A stretch of DNA of 64,000 nt from Ulvibacter litoralis (lineage in GTDB: Bacteria > Bacteroidota > Bacteroidia > Flavobacteriales > Flavobacteriaceae). The notes beneath the pieces were generated by a model. The model was not told the origin of the DNA. It ran no database searches and was given only the letters and a program-made list of their open reading frames with translations. Position 1 is the first letter of the stretch, and the number at the start of each line of letters is the position of its first letter. Shown here one piece after another: positions 45,653 to 55,057 of this stretch. Both the position numbers and the translations under genes were made by a program. The stretch is taken from positions 186,001-250,000 of the forward strand of contig NZ_FNBA01000002.1 in the NCBI RefSeq assembly GCF_900102055.1. The letters run 5' to 3'.

Positions 45653-45679
45653 TCATTCTGAAATAAATTCAGAATGACG
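45653..45679. repeat. REP-like inverted repeat
   Basis: GTCATTCTGAA (45653-45663), loop ATAAA, TTCAGAATGAC (45669-45679): an 11-bp perfect stem between the PspC and GIN genes. GTCATTCTGA-type palindromes occur as dispersed repeats in many Bacteroidota. No T run follows, so a terminator is less likely. Confidence 0.55.
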
Positions 45680-45729
45680 TAAAAATGGGTTTGCATTTAA
45701 ATTTTAATCTCTTCAAAATAGGAGATCAG

Positions 45730-47514
45730 TTAGTTGTTTATGTTTATCTGTAAAGTATTCTCCTTGTCTTCATCTAAGTTAACGTCATCACCATTTTCAT
45801 CGAGTATAATACGATCTTCCAGTGTTTCTTCTGAAGTTCCTTTGTTGAAGTTTCTGTTCACTTCTTCTTCCCAATCGGCTTGTTGGGTAGTGTCTCTCTC
45901 CATTGTGGTTTCTTCCGAAGAAGGACAGTCTAAACACTCTGTTTTATTATTAAGAATTTTTAAATAATGCCCTTCATCTCCATTGTCGAGAATGTCTTTG
46001 TAATAACTCTCGTTTCTATGAAATGAATACGTATTCTCATCGGCAAATAAAATGGTTCCGATAGGAAGATACACGATGATTTCTATTTCTTGGTTTCTGT
46101 AAAAATTAGAAGTTTCCGTAGTAAAAAATCCATCTAAAAGCAATCTGTTTCCAGTTAAGTCATAGCTGTAATCGATGGCTTCTGCTTTGTTTTTCGCATT
46201 GATAAAACTACTTCCTTCCGCTTTCTTTTCAACAACTATTTTACCATTGTCCTCATTGGTATGTCTTATAATAAGGCGAATGTCGTTAGAGTAGATTACT
46301 TTTTCATTATTCTCATTATGAAGAATTTTTATCCCATTACGTCTATTCACTTTATGGTTGTATTGCGTATCTGCTCGCATTGCAATTTTCAGCGTATCTC
46401 CAGATCGAACAGGCAATACATTTTCGGTAATATAATCACCGTCGTACGCTTGTTCAGTCGCTTGTCTAATTCCTAAGATTCCAAGTCCGATAACGGAAGC
46501 AATCCAAAGGATTACCAAAACTATTTTAGCGGTTGTTCCAATCGATTTTAGGTTATCCACTAATAATTTTAGTCCTAAAATAAAGAGTGCGAAAAATGGA
46601 ATCCCTACGGCGAATAAGACCAATAATGAAACCAGCCAAATAGGAGTAAAGCTTGTATCTACTAGCGAGATATAGTCCATCATTTCTCCTTGTCCCCAAA
46701 AATCAACAGATCCAAAAGTGAACATTCCGATAATAAGTCCGATTAGTGTTGAAATTGAAACAAGAATAAGAAGGACTCCGATAAATTTGACAAATATTTT
46801 TAAAATAGTTAGAAGGATACGACCAAGCGTTTCGAAAAAATCTGAACTACCAGATTTAATTTTTTGCCCGTATTTGTCATAGTCGGCGTTTTTTAATTTA
46901 TCGGCGACATTGTCATAACCTTCCTTGAACTTTTTTTCAATATTCGATATGTTTATTGGTTCACCCGTCATTTTCAACTTGTCTGAAGTCGTTTCCGCAG
47001 CTGGAACCAAGATCCATAATAGGATGTAAATTGGGATCGGACTTCCAAGACTGGCAAGTACTAAAATCACCCAAATTAATCGAATCCAGATCACGTCAAT
47101 TCCTAGGTAATGTCCTAAACCAGACGATACTCCTGCGATAAATTTATCATCAACATCTCTAAATAATTTTTTAGAAAAAGTTGAAGAAGCGTATGAAGTA
47201 CTTGATGATTTTCTTCTTGAGTGGTTTGAAGCATCTTCAAAAATTTCTTCATCTACCATATAATCTTCAGGTTGTCCCATTACGGCAATTACCTGATCTA
47301 ACTCGGTTAAAGAGATAACTTGCGAACTGCTTTCAATTTTTTCAGAAAAGAGTTCAGCGATTCTTGCTTCTATATCTCGAATAATTTCGTCACTTCCTTG
47401 CGGATCAGATAACGATTTCCGTATCGCATCCAGATAGCGTGATAGTTTTCCATAAGCATCTTCATCGATGTGGAAAAACGTGCCTGCTAAGTTTACATTT
47501 ACTGTCTTTTTCAT
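45730..47514 (-). CDS. PspC-domain membrane protein
   Basis: A 594-aa protein: N-terminal cytoplasmic region (about 1-105) that includes EIIRDIEARIAELF, a PspC domain (about 110-180; FRDVDDKFIAGVSSGLGHYLGIDVIWIR cut into shorter hallmark pieces such as GVSSGLGHYLG), several further membrane helices (230-370), then a long exported C-terminal half with an acidic tail. In enterobacteria PspC senses inner-membrane stress; here the context is PadR plus GIN protein. It begins 3 bp after the padR gene stop and is co-transcribed with it. Confidence 0.9.
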   Translation of the reverse strand: MKKTVNVNLAGTFFHIDEDAYGKLSRYLDAIRKSLSDPQGSDEIIRDIEARIAELFSEKIESSSQVISLTELDQVIAVMGQPEDYMVDEEIFEDASNHSRRKSSSTSYASSTFSKKLFRDVDDKFIAGVSSGLGHYLGIDVIWIRLIWVILVLASLGSPIPIYILLWILVPAAETTSDKLKMTGEPINISNIEKKFKEGYDNVADKLKNADYDKYGQKIKSGSSDFFETLGRILLTILKIFVKFIGVLLILVSISTLIGLIIGMFTFGSVDFWGQGEMMDYISLVDTSFTPIWLVSLLVLFAVGIPFFALFILGLKLLVDNLKSIGTTAKIVLVILWIASVIGLGILGIRQATEQAYDGDYITENVLPVRSGDTLKIAMRADTQYNHKVNRRNGIKILHNENNEKVIYSNDIRLIIRHTNEDNGKIVVEKKAEGSSFINAKNKAEAIDYSYDLTGNRLLLDGFFTTETSNFYRNQEIEIIVYLPIGTILFADENTYSFHRNESYYKDILDNGDEGHYLKILNNKTECLDCPSSEETTMERDTTQQADWEEEVNRNFNKGTSEETLEDRIILDENGDDVNLDEDKENTLQININN

Positions 47515-47517
47515 TGT

Positions 47518-47850
47518 TTAGTTTTTTTCGCTAGTTACTCTATCTACAGCCTGTTGTAATTCGTTCCAGGTTGTATTCAATTCTTTTAAAAATAATTTTC
47601 CTGTTTCAGTAAGATCGTAATACTTACGTGGTGGTCCTCCTGTAGATTCTTCCCATCTATAGGAAAGTAATCCCGCATTTTTTAATCGCGTTAACAGCGG
47701 GTAGATGGTCCCTTCAACTACAAGTAATTTTGCGTCTTTTAGGGTGTCTAAGATATCCGAAGTGTATGCCTCACCATCCTTTAAGATGGAAAGAATACAG
47801 TACTCGAGTACCCCCTTGCGCATTTGCGCTTTTGTGTTTTCAATTTTCAT
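47518..47850 (-). CDS. PadR-family transcriptional regulator
   Basis: The 110-aa protein is a short PadR regulator: winged HTH (about 12-85; ILSILKDGEAYTSDILDTL, VEGTIYPLLTRLKNAGLL, STGGPPRKYYDLTETG) and a short C-terminal dimerisation helix. It probably represses its own operon with the PspC-like and GIN genes, from which a ligand or membrane signal would release it (inference). It starts 110 bp after the 56-aa gene. Confidence 0.95.
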   Translation of the reverse strand: MKIENTKAQMRKGVLEYCILSILKDGEAYTSDILDTLKDAKLLVVEGTIYPLLTRLKNAGLLSYRWEESTGGPPRKYYDLTETGKLFLKELNTTWNELQQAVDRVTSEKN

Positions 47851-47960
47851 GTGTTCTTCTTATTTCTTTAAATGAATCGCTTATTTCTGAAACTGAAAGG
47901 GCTTCTTTTTTCTTCGGAAGCAGCTACAACTTCATGTTAGGAAGCGATACTATTTATTCT

Positions 47961-48131
47961 TTATATAACAATTTTGTCTGAAGCCTTTTTGACTTGCTTT
48001 AATGAATCGTTGCACATCTGAAACTTTTCAATTTGAGTAGTGGTATGTGAAACTTCTTGGTTCTCTGGGGGAATCTCTTCGCCCAGAATGCTAAATACGG
48101 CGGCTAAAATTAAACTGACTAATGTGCTCAT
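47961..48131 (-). CDS. small exported or anchored protein, 56 aa
   Basis: A short open frame, starting ATG at 48131 with an A-rich leader. The first 16 residues (MSTLVSLILAAVFSIL) are hydrophobic, like a signal or anchor; the rest is polar with QIEKFQMCNDSLKQVKK. It sits 12 bp after the DUF4870 gene and before padR on the same strand, which is good operon spacing. I know no family. The spacing and signal-like start make it likely real. Confidence 0.55.
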   Translation of the reverse strand: MSTLVSLILAAVFSILGEEIPPENQEVSHTTTQIEKFQMCNDSLKQVKKASDKIVI

Positions 48132-48143
48132 TTTTTGATTGAT

Positions 48144-48629
48144 TTATTCTCGAATGGTTCGAGAGGTTGATTTGATGAATGATATGGTAAACGGGTATTT
48201 ATATAATTTTCCTTTAGAAGCTTGCATCGTAGCTGTAATGACCGCATACAACTCAAAAATAAATAAGGCTATAAAAACAAGTATTATTAAGCAAAGAACG
48301 AGTACGTATCCAGACAAATTTTTAATTTCATGTAACTGAAAACTGTGTACTGAATCATCTAAAAGTTCTGCCAAGGAAACAAAATCAGCAATAAAAAAGA
48401 TGAAAAGCGGGATGCATACCAATCCTAATAATAGGGTATATACAATAATGCTTAACTGAAAATTAATAGCTTGCTTTCCGTGTTCGTCAACAAAGTCTTT
48501 TTCTTTGTTCAGTGTCCATAATAGGAGTGGAGCAAAAAAGTTTGCAAACGGAAATAAAAACTTTAAAAAAGTTGATAAATGTATAAAAGCACTCACGCTT
48601 TTTTGATTTTCTGTAATTGAAGTGTCCAT
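48144..48629 (-). CDS. DUF4870 membrane protein
   Basis: A 161-aa protein with four membrane helices and the DUF4870 pattern: FIHLSTFLKFLFPFANFFAP, then LWTLNKEKDFVDEHGKQAIN with the conserved W-x-x-x-K and H-G-K-Q-A-x-N-F-Q core. The family is widespread and often near PspC or PadR genes; its function is unknown. It is first in the minus-strand unit that runs DUF4870, 56-aa protein, PadR, PspC. Confidence 0.92.
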   Translation of the reverse strand: MDTSITENQKSVSAFIHLSTFLKFLFPFANFFAPLLLWTLNKEKDFVDEHGKQAINFQLSIIVYTLLLGLVCIPLFIFFIADFVSLAELLDDSVHSFQLHEIKNLSGYVLVLCLIILVFIALFIFELYAVITATMQASKGKLYKYPFTISFIKSTSRTIRE

Positions 48630-48761
48630 TGCTTATTAATTTCTTATACAAATATATGTCTTTAAGAAGGTATTATGTTACGCATAGTAGTGTAATTTAA
48701 CATAAAATTAACAAATTGAAACTCAATTAAAATGAATATCTTCGCATAAAAACAGATCTAT

Positions 48762-49229
48762 ATGTCTTTAACCCCTAGTAAAATCAATACCTTCTTATTG
48801 TTCAAGTTACCTTCTGCTTATTTTACAGGCGTACGGGTAAAATCTATTACAGAAACAACTTGTGTAACCACAGCTAAGCTCAGATGGATTAATCAGAACC
48901 CGTTTAAATCTATGTTTTGGGCAGTGCAAGGGATGGCAGCCGAGTTAAGTACTGGTGCTATGGTAATGGGGTGTATAGAAGAGAGTAAACAATCCATATC
49001 GATGTTGGTTGCAACTAATAAGGCTACATTTTCTAAAAAAGCAAAAGGACGTATCTTATTTAGATGTACGGATGGTGATGCAATTAAAAAAGCCATACAA
49101 GCGGCTGTTGAAACAGGCGAGGGACAAACTTGTTGGATGAAATCTGAAGGAGTGGATGCAGCGGGTGATGTCGTGTCAATCTTTGAATTTGAATGGACTT
49201 TGAAGGTGAAGCGTAAAAAACAACCTTAA
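48762..49229 (+). CDS. DUF4442 hotdog-fold thioesterase-like protein
   Basis: A 155-aa protein with the DUF4442/PaaI-like hotdog pattern: LRWINQNPFKSMFWAVQGMA (the N-x-x-x-S-M-F segment with the helix) and later strands EFEWTLKVKRKKQ. Such proteins hydrolyse or bind acyl-CoA thioesters. It has no signal peptide. It stands alone on the plus strand, and a possible cut of its 3' region by a minus-strand open frame (49176-49388) is a shadow. Confidence 0.87.
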   Translation: MSLTPSKINTFLLFKLPSAYFTGVRVKSITETTCVTTAKLRWINQNPFKSMFWAVQGMAAELSTGAMVMGCIEESKQSISMLVATNKATFSKKAKGRILFRCTDGDAIKKAIQAAVETGEGQTCWMKSEGVDAAGDVVSIFEFEWTLKVKRKKQP

Positions 49230-49451
49230 ATGTGAATTATTTGTTAAAGTTCCTTTTTTAGATTTACTAAAATGTCTTTGTTTACAGGTCTTTACTAACC
49301 AATTAACGTTTCTTAACTTCCATTCATAGTTGTTTTGAAGCTGTTGGTCTAAAATCGCATCGTTTTTTTCGCTATATTTATAAAACATAATTTTAAAAAG
49401 ATAAGCCTATTCATACTTCTACTTAAACTAACATGTAATCCAGTTTATATT

Positions 49452-49649
49452 ATGGCTAGAGCAATGTTTGATTACACTAAAGCTGTACTTGCAAAAGTAA
49501 GTTTTGATGTTAATCTTTTCTGTAAAGAATTAAAGAAAGCAATGACACGATTACTCCCTTATGAAATAGAGGAGCTAAAAATTTGGGTTGATTCTTTAAT
49601 AAAGCAGAAACCTCAATTAAATCAATGTTTAATTTTTTTAAACCCTTAA
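49452..49649 (+). CDS. small conserved protein, 65 aa
   Basis: A 65-aa soluble, mostly helical protein (MARAMFDYTKAVLAKVSFDV, LCKELKKAMTRLLPYEIEEL-like composition). Codon usage and a strong terminator directly after the stop support a real gene. I recall near-identical short proteins in other flavobacteria, but no function. It lies between the DUF4442 gene and convergent oxyR. Confidence 0.7.
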   Translation: MARAMFDYTKAVLAKVSFDVNLFCKELKKAMTRLLPYEIEELKIWVDSLIKQKPQLNQCLIFLNP

Positions 49650-49651
49650 CC

Positions 49652-49689
49652 AAAAAACCTCCTTTGTAGTAATACGAAGGAGGTTTTTT
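49652..49689. terminator. bidirectional intrinsic terminator
   Basis: AAAAAACCTCCTT (49652-49664) pairs with AAGGAGGTTTTTT (49677-49689). It serves the 65-aa gene (+) and oxyR (-). Confidence 0.93.
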
Positions 49690-49707
49690 AGTTGTAATTG
49701 TAGGTTT

Positions 49708-50643
49708 TTATTTTATCGGACTAATAATTTTTACATCCTGAAAGGCGATGGCACCTCGTATTACTCCCGAAATCACATCGTATAATGCATTTATTATTTG
49801 CATTTTCAATTCACTTTTGCTGTAAATAATACTAACCTCTCTTGCTGGAGAAGGTTCTGTGAAGTAACGCAAGTGTTTTGTTTTATCTTTTGGAATATCC
49901 AGTGTATGTAAATAGGGTAACAGTGTCATTCCGAGTCCTTCGTTGGAAAGTTTTATCAGTGTTTCAAAACTACCACTCTGCAACTGAAATGCATCTCCAG
50001 GACCTAGTTTCGATGCTTTACATAAATTAATAACGCCTTCTCTAAAGCAATGTCCATCTTCTAAAAGGAGTATGTCATCAATATCTAAATCGCTACTTGT
50101 AATCTTTTTCTCTGAAGCCAATCGATGATTCTCTGGAATATAACCTACAAAAGGTTCGTAATACAAAACGCGTTCTTTAAGTTTATCGTTAACGAGCGGA
50201 GTAGCAGCAATAGCAGCATCTAAATGTCCGTCGGTAAGTTTTGCGATAATGTCTTCAGTGGTAAGCTCTTCTATTTTAAGTTGCACTTTTGGGTACTTGG
50301 TTCCAAAGGCTTTTAAAAACATAGGTAGTAAGGTAGGCATTATGGTTGGGATAATTCCTAGCTTAAACTCTCCACCAATAAATCCTTTTTCTTGATCTAC
50401 AACATCTTGCATCCTGTCAGCTTCATTCACAATATGATGTGCCTGACTCACAATTTTTTTACCCACCGAAGTAAGTTCTATCGGTTTTTTACTTCTATCA
50501 AATATTTGAATCTCTAACTCATCCTCCAGTTTTTGTATTTGCATACTTAAGGTAGGTTGCGTTACAAAGGTGTGTTGTGCTGCTTTTGTGAAATTTTGAT
50601 GCTCTGCTACAGCTAACACATATTTAAGTTGTGTAATGGTCAT
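49708..50643 (-). CDS. oxyR: OxyR hydrogen-peroxide-sensing LysR regulator
   Basis: The 311-aa LysR protein has the N-terminal HTH (LKYVLAVAEHQNFTKAAQHT) and a regulatory domain with both redox cysteines at C199 and C208 (EDGHCFREGVINLCKA), the same numbers as in E. coli OxyR. Peroxide would join them by a disulfide and switch the protein to an activator of peroxide-defence genes. No katG or ahp gene is adjacent here; the stress island at 8 kb uses another type of operator. Autoregulation cannot be shown from the upstream sequence. Confidence 0.95.
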   Translation of the reverse strand: MTITQLKYVLAVAEHQNFTKAAQHTFVTQPTLSMQIQKLEDELEIQIFDRSKKPIELTSVGKKIVSQAHHIVNEADRMQDVVDQEKGFIGGEFKLGIIPTIMPTLLPMFLKAFGTKYPKVQLKIEELTTEDIIAKLTDGHLDAAIAATPLVNDKLKERVLYYEPFVGYIPENHRLASEKKITSSDLDIDDILLLEDGHCFREGVINLCKASKLGPGDAFQLQSGSFETLIKLSNEGLGMTLLPYLHTLDIPKDKTKHLRYFTEPSPAREVSIIYSKSELKMQIINALYDVISGVIRGAIAFQDVKIISPIK

Positions 50644-50940
50644 ATTCCATAGAATTTAATCACAAATATAAATATTCCTATTGGTAAAAATTATTAGTTA
50701 TAATTAAAATAAAGGTTTTGTTTATACTAAAAGATGCGGATCTGTTTAGGTTCCTTCCGAATTGATTTCGGAACTACATCCTACTATCAGTATAAATACA
50801 TGTAATGCTAACCTGAAACAAGTTCAAGTTGATCAATTTTATTGTGTTGTATTACAGAGCATCAAATACTAAAAAACCTATTTGAAGAACACAATAGCGA
50901 TGTATTCCCCAAATAGATTTTAAGATGTTTATCTGTTTTT

Positions 50941-51369
50941 TTAGAATCGAATCTCCAACTCTAAAGGTGCATCTGCAACAGTGAATTTTGCATCGCTCCA
51001 TTGTGGCGGTCCGTAACTCATTACATTATTAGACATTCCATAATTTTCTTGTGGCATTCCTGATGCATCGAAATCCATTCGTTTGTTTTTGTTTTTATCG
51101 TGAAACAAAATTACAGCATAGTCGCCCGGAGCTACATCTGTAAAAGTTACTGTGGCTTTTCCATCTACAATTTCACCTTCCAATCCTACGGTTGGTTGCT
51201 GCATAAAATTGCCTTCTGTGTACAATCCGAAGACGACGTTTCCTTCGGTGCTTTTTACCGGAACGGTCACTGTAATTGTTGAAGTTTCAGAAACAGCTTC
51301 TACAGGAGCTTGTGCGTTGATAAATAATGTTGAGAAGGCTAGCGATAAAGTTACGAGTATTGTTTTCAT
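50941..51369 (-). CDS. exported DUF2141 protein
   Basis: A 142-aa protein from ATG 51369 with a signal peptide (MKTILVTLSLAFSTLFINAQ). It carries the DUF2141 pattern: NVVFGLYTEGNFM, VDGKATVTFTDVAPGDYAVI, FHDKNKNKRMDFDASGMPQE. It is a small beta-sandwich of unknown role. Longer starts (up to 51435) lack a signal peptide and are rejected. Nearest neighbours are oxyR, 297 bp away and on the same strand, and the DUF58 gene upstream, so it is probably monocistronic. Confidence 0.9.
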   Translation of the reverse strand: MKTILVTLSLAFSTLFINAQAPVEAVSETSTITVTVPVKSTEGNVVFGLYTEGNFMQQPTVGLEGEIVDGKATVTFTDVAPGDYAVILFHDKNKNKRMDFDASGMPQENYGMSNNVMSYGPPQWSDAKFTVADAPLELEIRF

Positions 51370-51539
51370 GATTTTTGGTTTTAGTATTAATGATGAGTTG
51401 TTTTTTATTTCTGAAACAAAGATGCAACGAAACACACTTCAGAAATAAATAGAAATACTGAACTGTAGTATTTACTATCTGAAATGTAATTTATTATCTA
51501 ATTAAGTAATTCTGAATGCTTTTTGAAGTGTAAATCAGA

Positions 51540-52874
51540 TTACAACAACCCTCTAGCTTTAATCTCTAGGTACTTATTAATTGTATTTACAGTCAGCGCT
51601 TCAGGGGCGGTAAGAATGGTTTGTATCCCATATTTATGAAGCTCATTGACAATCAGTTTCTTTTCGTATCTAAATTTTTCCGCAATCGTTTTTTCAAAAA
51701 TTTCACGTGTGTTACTCGCTTTACGATCTGTAAACTCTTTTAATTCGGTATTTTCAAAAAAGATAACCACCAATAAATGTGTTTTATTGATCGCCTGAAA
51801 ATAGGGGAGCTGCCGGTGCAAAGCGTCCATTGTTTCAAAATTGGTATACAATAATAAAAGGCTACGTTGTTTTACGTGTCGTTTAATATCGACGTACAAT
51901 CTGGAAAAATCACTTTCTGAAAAGTCGGTTTTTACGTTGTATAGTGACTCTAAAATTAAATTCATTTGCGAGGATCTACGCTGTGCAACCACGCGATCTT
52001 CAATTTTTCTAGAGAACGTAAACATTCCCGCTTTGTCTTGTTTCTTTAAAGCAATGTTCGAAATTACAAGCGTTGCGTTAATGGCGTAATCTAACAGACT
52101 AAGATTGTTAAAAGGCATTTTCATTACACGGCCTTTATCGATGACCGAATAAATAGGTTGCGATTTTTCATCTTGAAACTGATTTACCATCAGTTCACTT
52201 TTTTTGGCGGTCGCCTTCCAATTTATGTTTCTAATATCGTCTCCCGCAACATATTCTTTAATTTGTTCAAACTCCATCGTATTTCCAATACGTCTTATTT
52301 TTTTGAGTCCGAAAAACTTCAGTCGGTTGCTAAACGCGATAAAATCATATTTTTTTAACTGAAGAAAAGATGGGTAATTCGGCACCATCGCTTCCGCAGA
52401 AAATTGTTGCCTTCTTGAAACCAGTCCTAAAATAGAGGAAGAAAAAACATTTAAGTTTCCGAAGTGATACTCGCCACGTTCGGTGGGACGCACAGTGTAA
52501 GTGAACTTTTTTTCTTCGGAAGGTTTTACAACCGTTTCAATTTTAAAATCACGTATTTGCCATTGTATCGGTAACTCGTCAATAATTTTTAAAGCAACGG
52601 TAAACTGAAACCGATTTACTAATTTAATTTCAATCGGGTTTTCATCACCATTCGATAATTTCTCAGGGAGTAACCGACTGGCTTGAATTCCTGTTTTATT
52701 CAGGTAAAGGAGGAGACAGTCTGCGACCACTAAAAGGATAAGGATGAAAAACAAAAGTTTAATAACCCAAAAAAGGTTTCCGAAGAAATAAGAAACCACA
52801 AAGAGTATCGCGAGTAAAAATATCGCAATAAAAAAGCGTTTGGTAAAGTATAAACTTTTGAAAAACTGTTTCAT
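51540..52874 (-). CDS. DUF58 (BatA-like) membrane-anchored protein
   Basis: A 444-aa protein with two N-terminal membrane helices (about 14-55) and a DUF58 domain followed by a von Willebrand-like region: FEQIKEYVAGDDIRNINWKA is the family hallmark, then PIYSVIDKGRVMKM, where the MIDAS aspartate sits. DUF58 proteins are partners of MoxR ATPases, and the moxR gene stop meets this start at 52874. They assist assembly or activation of membrane or periplasmic complexes. Substrate unknown. Confidence 0.92.
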   Translation of the reverse strand: MKQFFKSLYFTKRFFIAIFLLAILFVVSYFFGNLFWVIKLLFFILILLVVADCLLLYLNKTGIQASRLLPEKLSNGDENPIEIKLVNRFQFTVALKIIDELPIQWQIRDFKIETVVKPSEEKKFTYTVRPTERGEYHFGNLNVFSSSILGLVSRRQQFSAEAMVPNYPSFLQLKKYDFIAFSNRLKFFGLKKIRRIGNTMEFEQIKEYVAGDDIRNINWKATAKKSELMVNQFQDEKSQPIYSVIDKGRVMKMPFNNLSLLDYAINATLVISNIALKKQDKAGMFTFSRKIEDRVVAQRRSSQMNLILESLYNVKTDFSESDFSRLYVDIKRHVKQRSLLLLYTNFETMDALHRQLPYFQAINKTHLLVVIFFENTELKEFTDRKASNTREIFEKTIAEKFRYEKKLIVNELHKYGIQTILTAPEALTVNTINKYLEIKARGLL

Positions 52875-53866
52875 TATCTAGGTACTTCTAGGGTTTCAAT
52901 AATTTGTTGAACCACTTTTGAAGGTGTTAATCCTTCCATTTCTCGCTCTGGCGTTAAAATAATACGATGACTTAATACCGCAGACGCTACTTTTTTAATG
53001 TCGTCTGGCGTTACAAAATCACGACCGTTAATCGCCGCCATTGCTTTAGAAGTATTCATAATTGCCAACGATGCTCTTGGTGAGGCTCCTAAAAATAAAT
53101 TCGGGTTGTTTCGCGTATTATCTACGATCGAAGCAATGTATTTTAATAAGTTGTTTTCGATAATTATTTTACGAATCGTATCCTGGTATTCTGCAATCTG
53201 AGCTGCAGTAAGTACAGGTTGTATCGTGTCTAATACATTTTTGTTCTCCCTTTTATGTTCGTTTTCTAAAATGATAAGTTCTTCTTCTACATTTGGATAT
53301 GGAACATTAATTTTGAATAAAAAACGGTCTAATTGCGCCTCTGGTAACGCATAGGTTCCTTCTTGTTCTACTGGATTTTGCGTCGCAAATACTAAAAATG
53401 GCGGCGGCATTTTAAATTTTTCACCATCAATGGTGATTTGACGCTCTTCCATCACTTCAAACAAAGCGGCTTGCGTTTTTGCAGGCGCACGGTTTATCTC
53501 GTCAATAAGTACAATGTTTGAGAAAATAGGTCCTTTTTTGAACTCAAACTCACTCGTTTTTACATTAAATATCGAAGTTCCTAAAATATCACTCGGCATT
53601 AAATCGGGTGTAAATTGAATTCTACTAAAATCAACATCCATGGTTCTAGCCAATAGTTTTGCGGTAATTGTTTTGGCAACGCCAGGAACCCCTTCTATTA
53701 ATGAATGTCCGTCCGAAAGAATAGAAATAATAAGCATTTCGAGCATATCGTGTTGCCCAACAATTACTTTTCCTAGTTCCGTTTTTATGTTCTGAACGGC
53801 TTCTTCAAGATTTTTTAAATCGATTCTTGAATTAAATGCTAACGGATTTTCTTGTGACTCTTCCAT
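52874..53866 (-). CDS. MoxR-family AAA+ ATPase
   Basis: The 330-aa ATPase has Walker A (EGVPGVAKT), Walker B (IVLIDEINRA), sensor 1 (FATQNPVE) and the arginine finger with LDRFLFKI. It is a chaperone-like MoxR protein working with the DUF58 product. Its gene is in the middle of a six-gene unit; it shares one base with the DUF58 gene and lies 3 bp after the DUF4350 gene. Confidence 0.97.
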   Translation of the reverse strand: MEESQENPLAFNSRIDLKNLEEAVQNIKTELGKVIVGQHDMLEMLIISILSDGHSLIEGVPGVAKTITAKLLARTMDVDFSRIQFTPDLMPSDILGTSIFNVKTSEFEFKKGPIFSNIVLIDEINRAPAKTQAALFEVMEERQITIDGEKFKMPPPFLVFATQNPVEQEGTYALPEAQLDRFLFKINVPYPNVEEELIILENEHKRENKNVLDTIQPVLTAAQIAEYQDTIRKIIIENNLLKYIASIVDNTRNNPNLFLGASPRASLAIMNTSKAMAAINGRDFVTPDDIKKVASAVLSHRIILTPEREMEGLTPSKVVQQIIETLEVPR

Positions 53867-53869
53867 AGG

Positions 53870-55057
53870 TTATATTTTAAAATCTTCAATTTGTTTGTTT
53901 AATGCGATACTGTCTTGCTCGGTATGTACCGTTTTTTCTTTTAGCTGATTGATTAACTGTATCAACTTTTGTGTTTTTTCTACTGAATTTGTACTCTTCA
54001 TCGCTAATTTCTGAATGAAATCGTGGTCTAGTGAAGCTGTATTGAGGTAGTATTTAGATCGAATAATTTCTAGAAAATACGTAATTTTCTTTGCATTGAT
54101 ATTTCCGAAGTCTTTGTGCTGAAAATACATGTCTCCAATGGTTTTGGTAAACTCAATTGAGGTATTCTGAAGCGGTTCTACCACTTTTATAATGCGTTGT
54201 TGTCGTTTTCCTTTTAAAACAATAAACAGCAATAAGCCTAACATGAGCACATAATACGCCCATTTTAAAGGCTGCTGATTAAATATAAAGCGCATGGGCG
54301 AATCGACTACTTTTCGTCCCGATTTTAAATAGGTATCCCAGTACAAATGATCTGCGGTAACATGCGACAACACTTGTGAAGCGTATTGCTGGTTGCCTTT
54401 CAATAAGTAATAGTTTGAAAAAGCTTCCGGAAGGGTATGGAATATAAAAGTTCCTTTTTCGTAGGGAACTGTGATAAAATTCAATTCTTCTATGCTTTCG
54501 TTTTCAGTTTCAAAATAACCCAACGCTTTGGTTTGTAGGGTATCTATGTTATTAAAAACAGTTTTGTAAACTGCTTTTTTAAACTTCGGAAGCGAATCTT
54601 GTGGAATGCTCTTATTAAAAAAGGATGCCTCTATATTTTCTTCTAAAAAGCTATAATCTTGACGCGTTGCAATTTTCAAGGAATCTTCAATATAAGTTCC
54701 GAATTCTCGCGCTGATAGAAAAACGGTGTTTCCGTTGGCAGCATACGATTTTAAAACTTCAAATTGTTGTTTGTCGAAGTTGAGATAATCGTTGATAAAT
54801 AGGTAGGCAGAATTATTTGTGTAACTGCTATCCTTCAGAAACTGATACGGATCTTCTTTTATTTTTTTAATGTTTCCTTTTTTGTAAAGAAGTTGTAGTT
54901 CTTCAAACAATACATACGTTCCTAACGGAGCAGTATCGACAGATGTAAAACTTGGACGCCAATTAATAGGTTTGGGACGTACCACTTCAGAAATAATGAT
55001 TGCTAAAACTGCAATCCCAAAAACGATGAGTATTTTCTTTGAACGTTTATCTAGCAT
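53870..55057 (-). CDS. DUF4350 membrane protein
   Basis: A 395-aa protein with an N-terminal helix (about 8-24), a DUF4350 domain (PINWRPSFTSVDTAPLGTYV; FEVLKSYAANGNTVFLSAREF) resembling the GATase-like domain of GldG, a second helix (about 268-285) and a cytoplasmic helical tail. It is part of the MoxR-DUF58 unit and overlaps the DUF4129 gene by 11 bp. Confidence 0.88.
   Translation of the reverse strand: MLDKRSKKILIVFGIAVLAIIISEVVRPKPINWRPSFTSVDTAPLGTYVLFEELQLLYKKGNIKKIKEDPYQFLKDSSYTNNSAYLFINDYLNFDKQQFEVLKSYAANGNTVFLSAREFGTYIEDSLKIATRQDYSFLEENIEASFFNKSIPQDSLPKFKKAVYKTVFNNIDTLQTKALGYFETENESIEELNFITVPYEKGTFIFHTLPEAFSNYYLLKGNQQYASQVLSHVTADHLYWDTYLKSGRKVVDSPMRFIFNQQPLKWAYYVLMLGLLLFIVLKGKRQQRIIKVVEPLQNTSIEFTKTIGDMYFQHKDFGNINAKKITYFLEIIRSKYYLNTASLDHDFIQKLAMKSTNSVEKTQKLIQLINQLKEKTVHTEQDSIALNKQIEDFKI

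Noticed and set aside
49176-49388. Minus-strand open frame of 70 aa between the DUF4442 and 65-aa genes
   Set aside because: It overlaps the end of the DUF4442 gene on the opposite strand and has an unusual composition; no support for translation.
50644-50940. OxyR-type operator upstream of oxyR
   Set aside because: ATAG and CTAT tetrads are present, but their spacing does not fit the ATAG-N7-CTAT-N7-ATAG-N7-CTAT pattern; AT-rich DNA gives these by chance. Apart from two TTCCGAA-type heptamers I see nothing firm in this 297-bp region.
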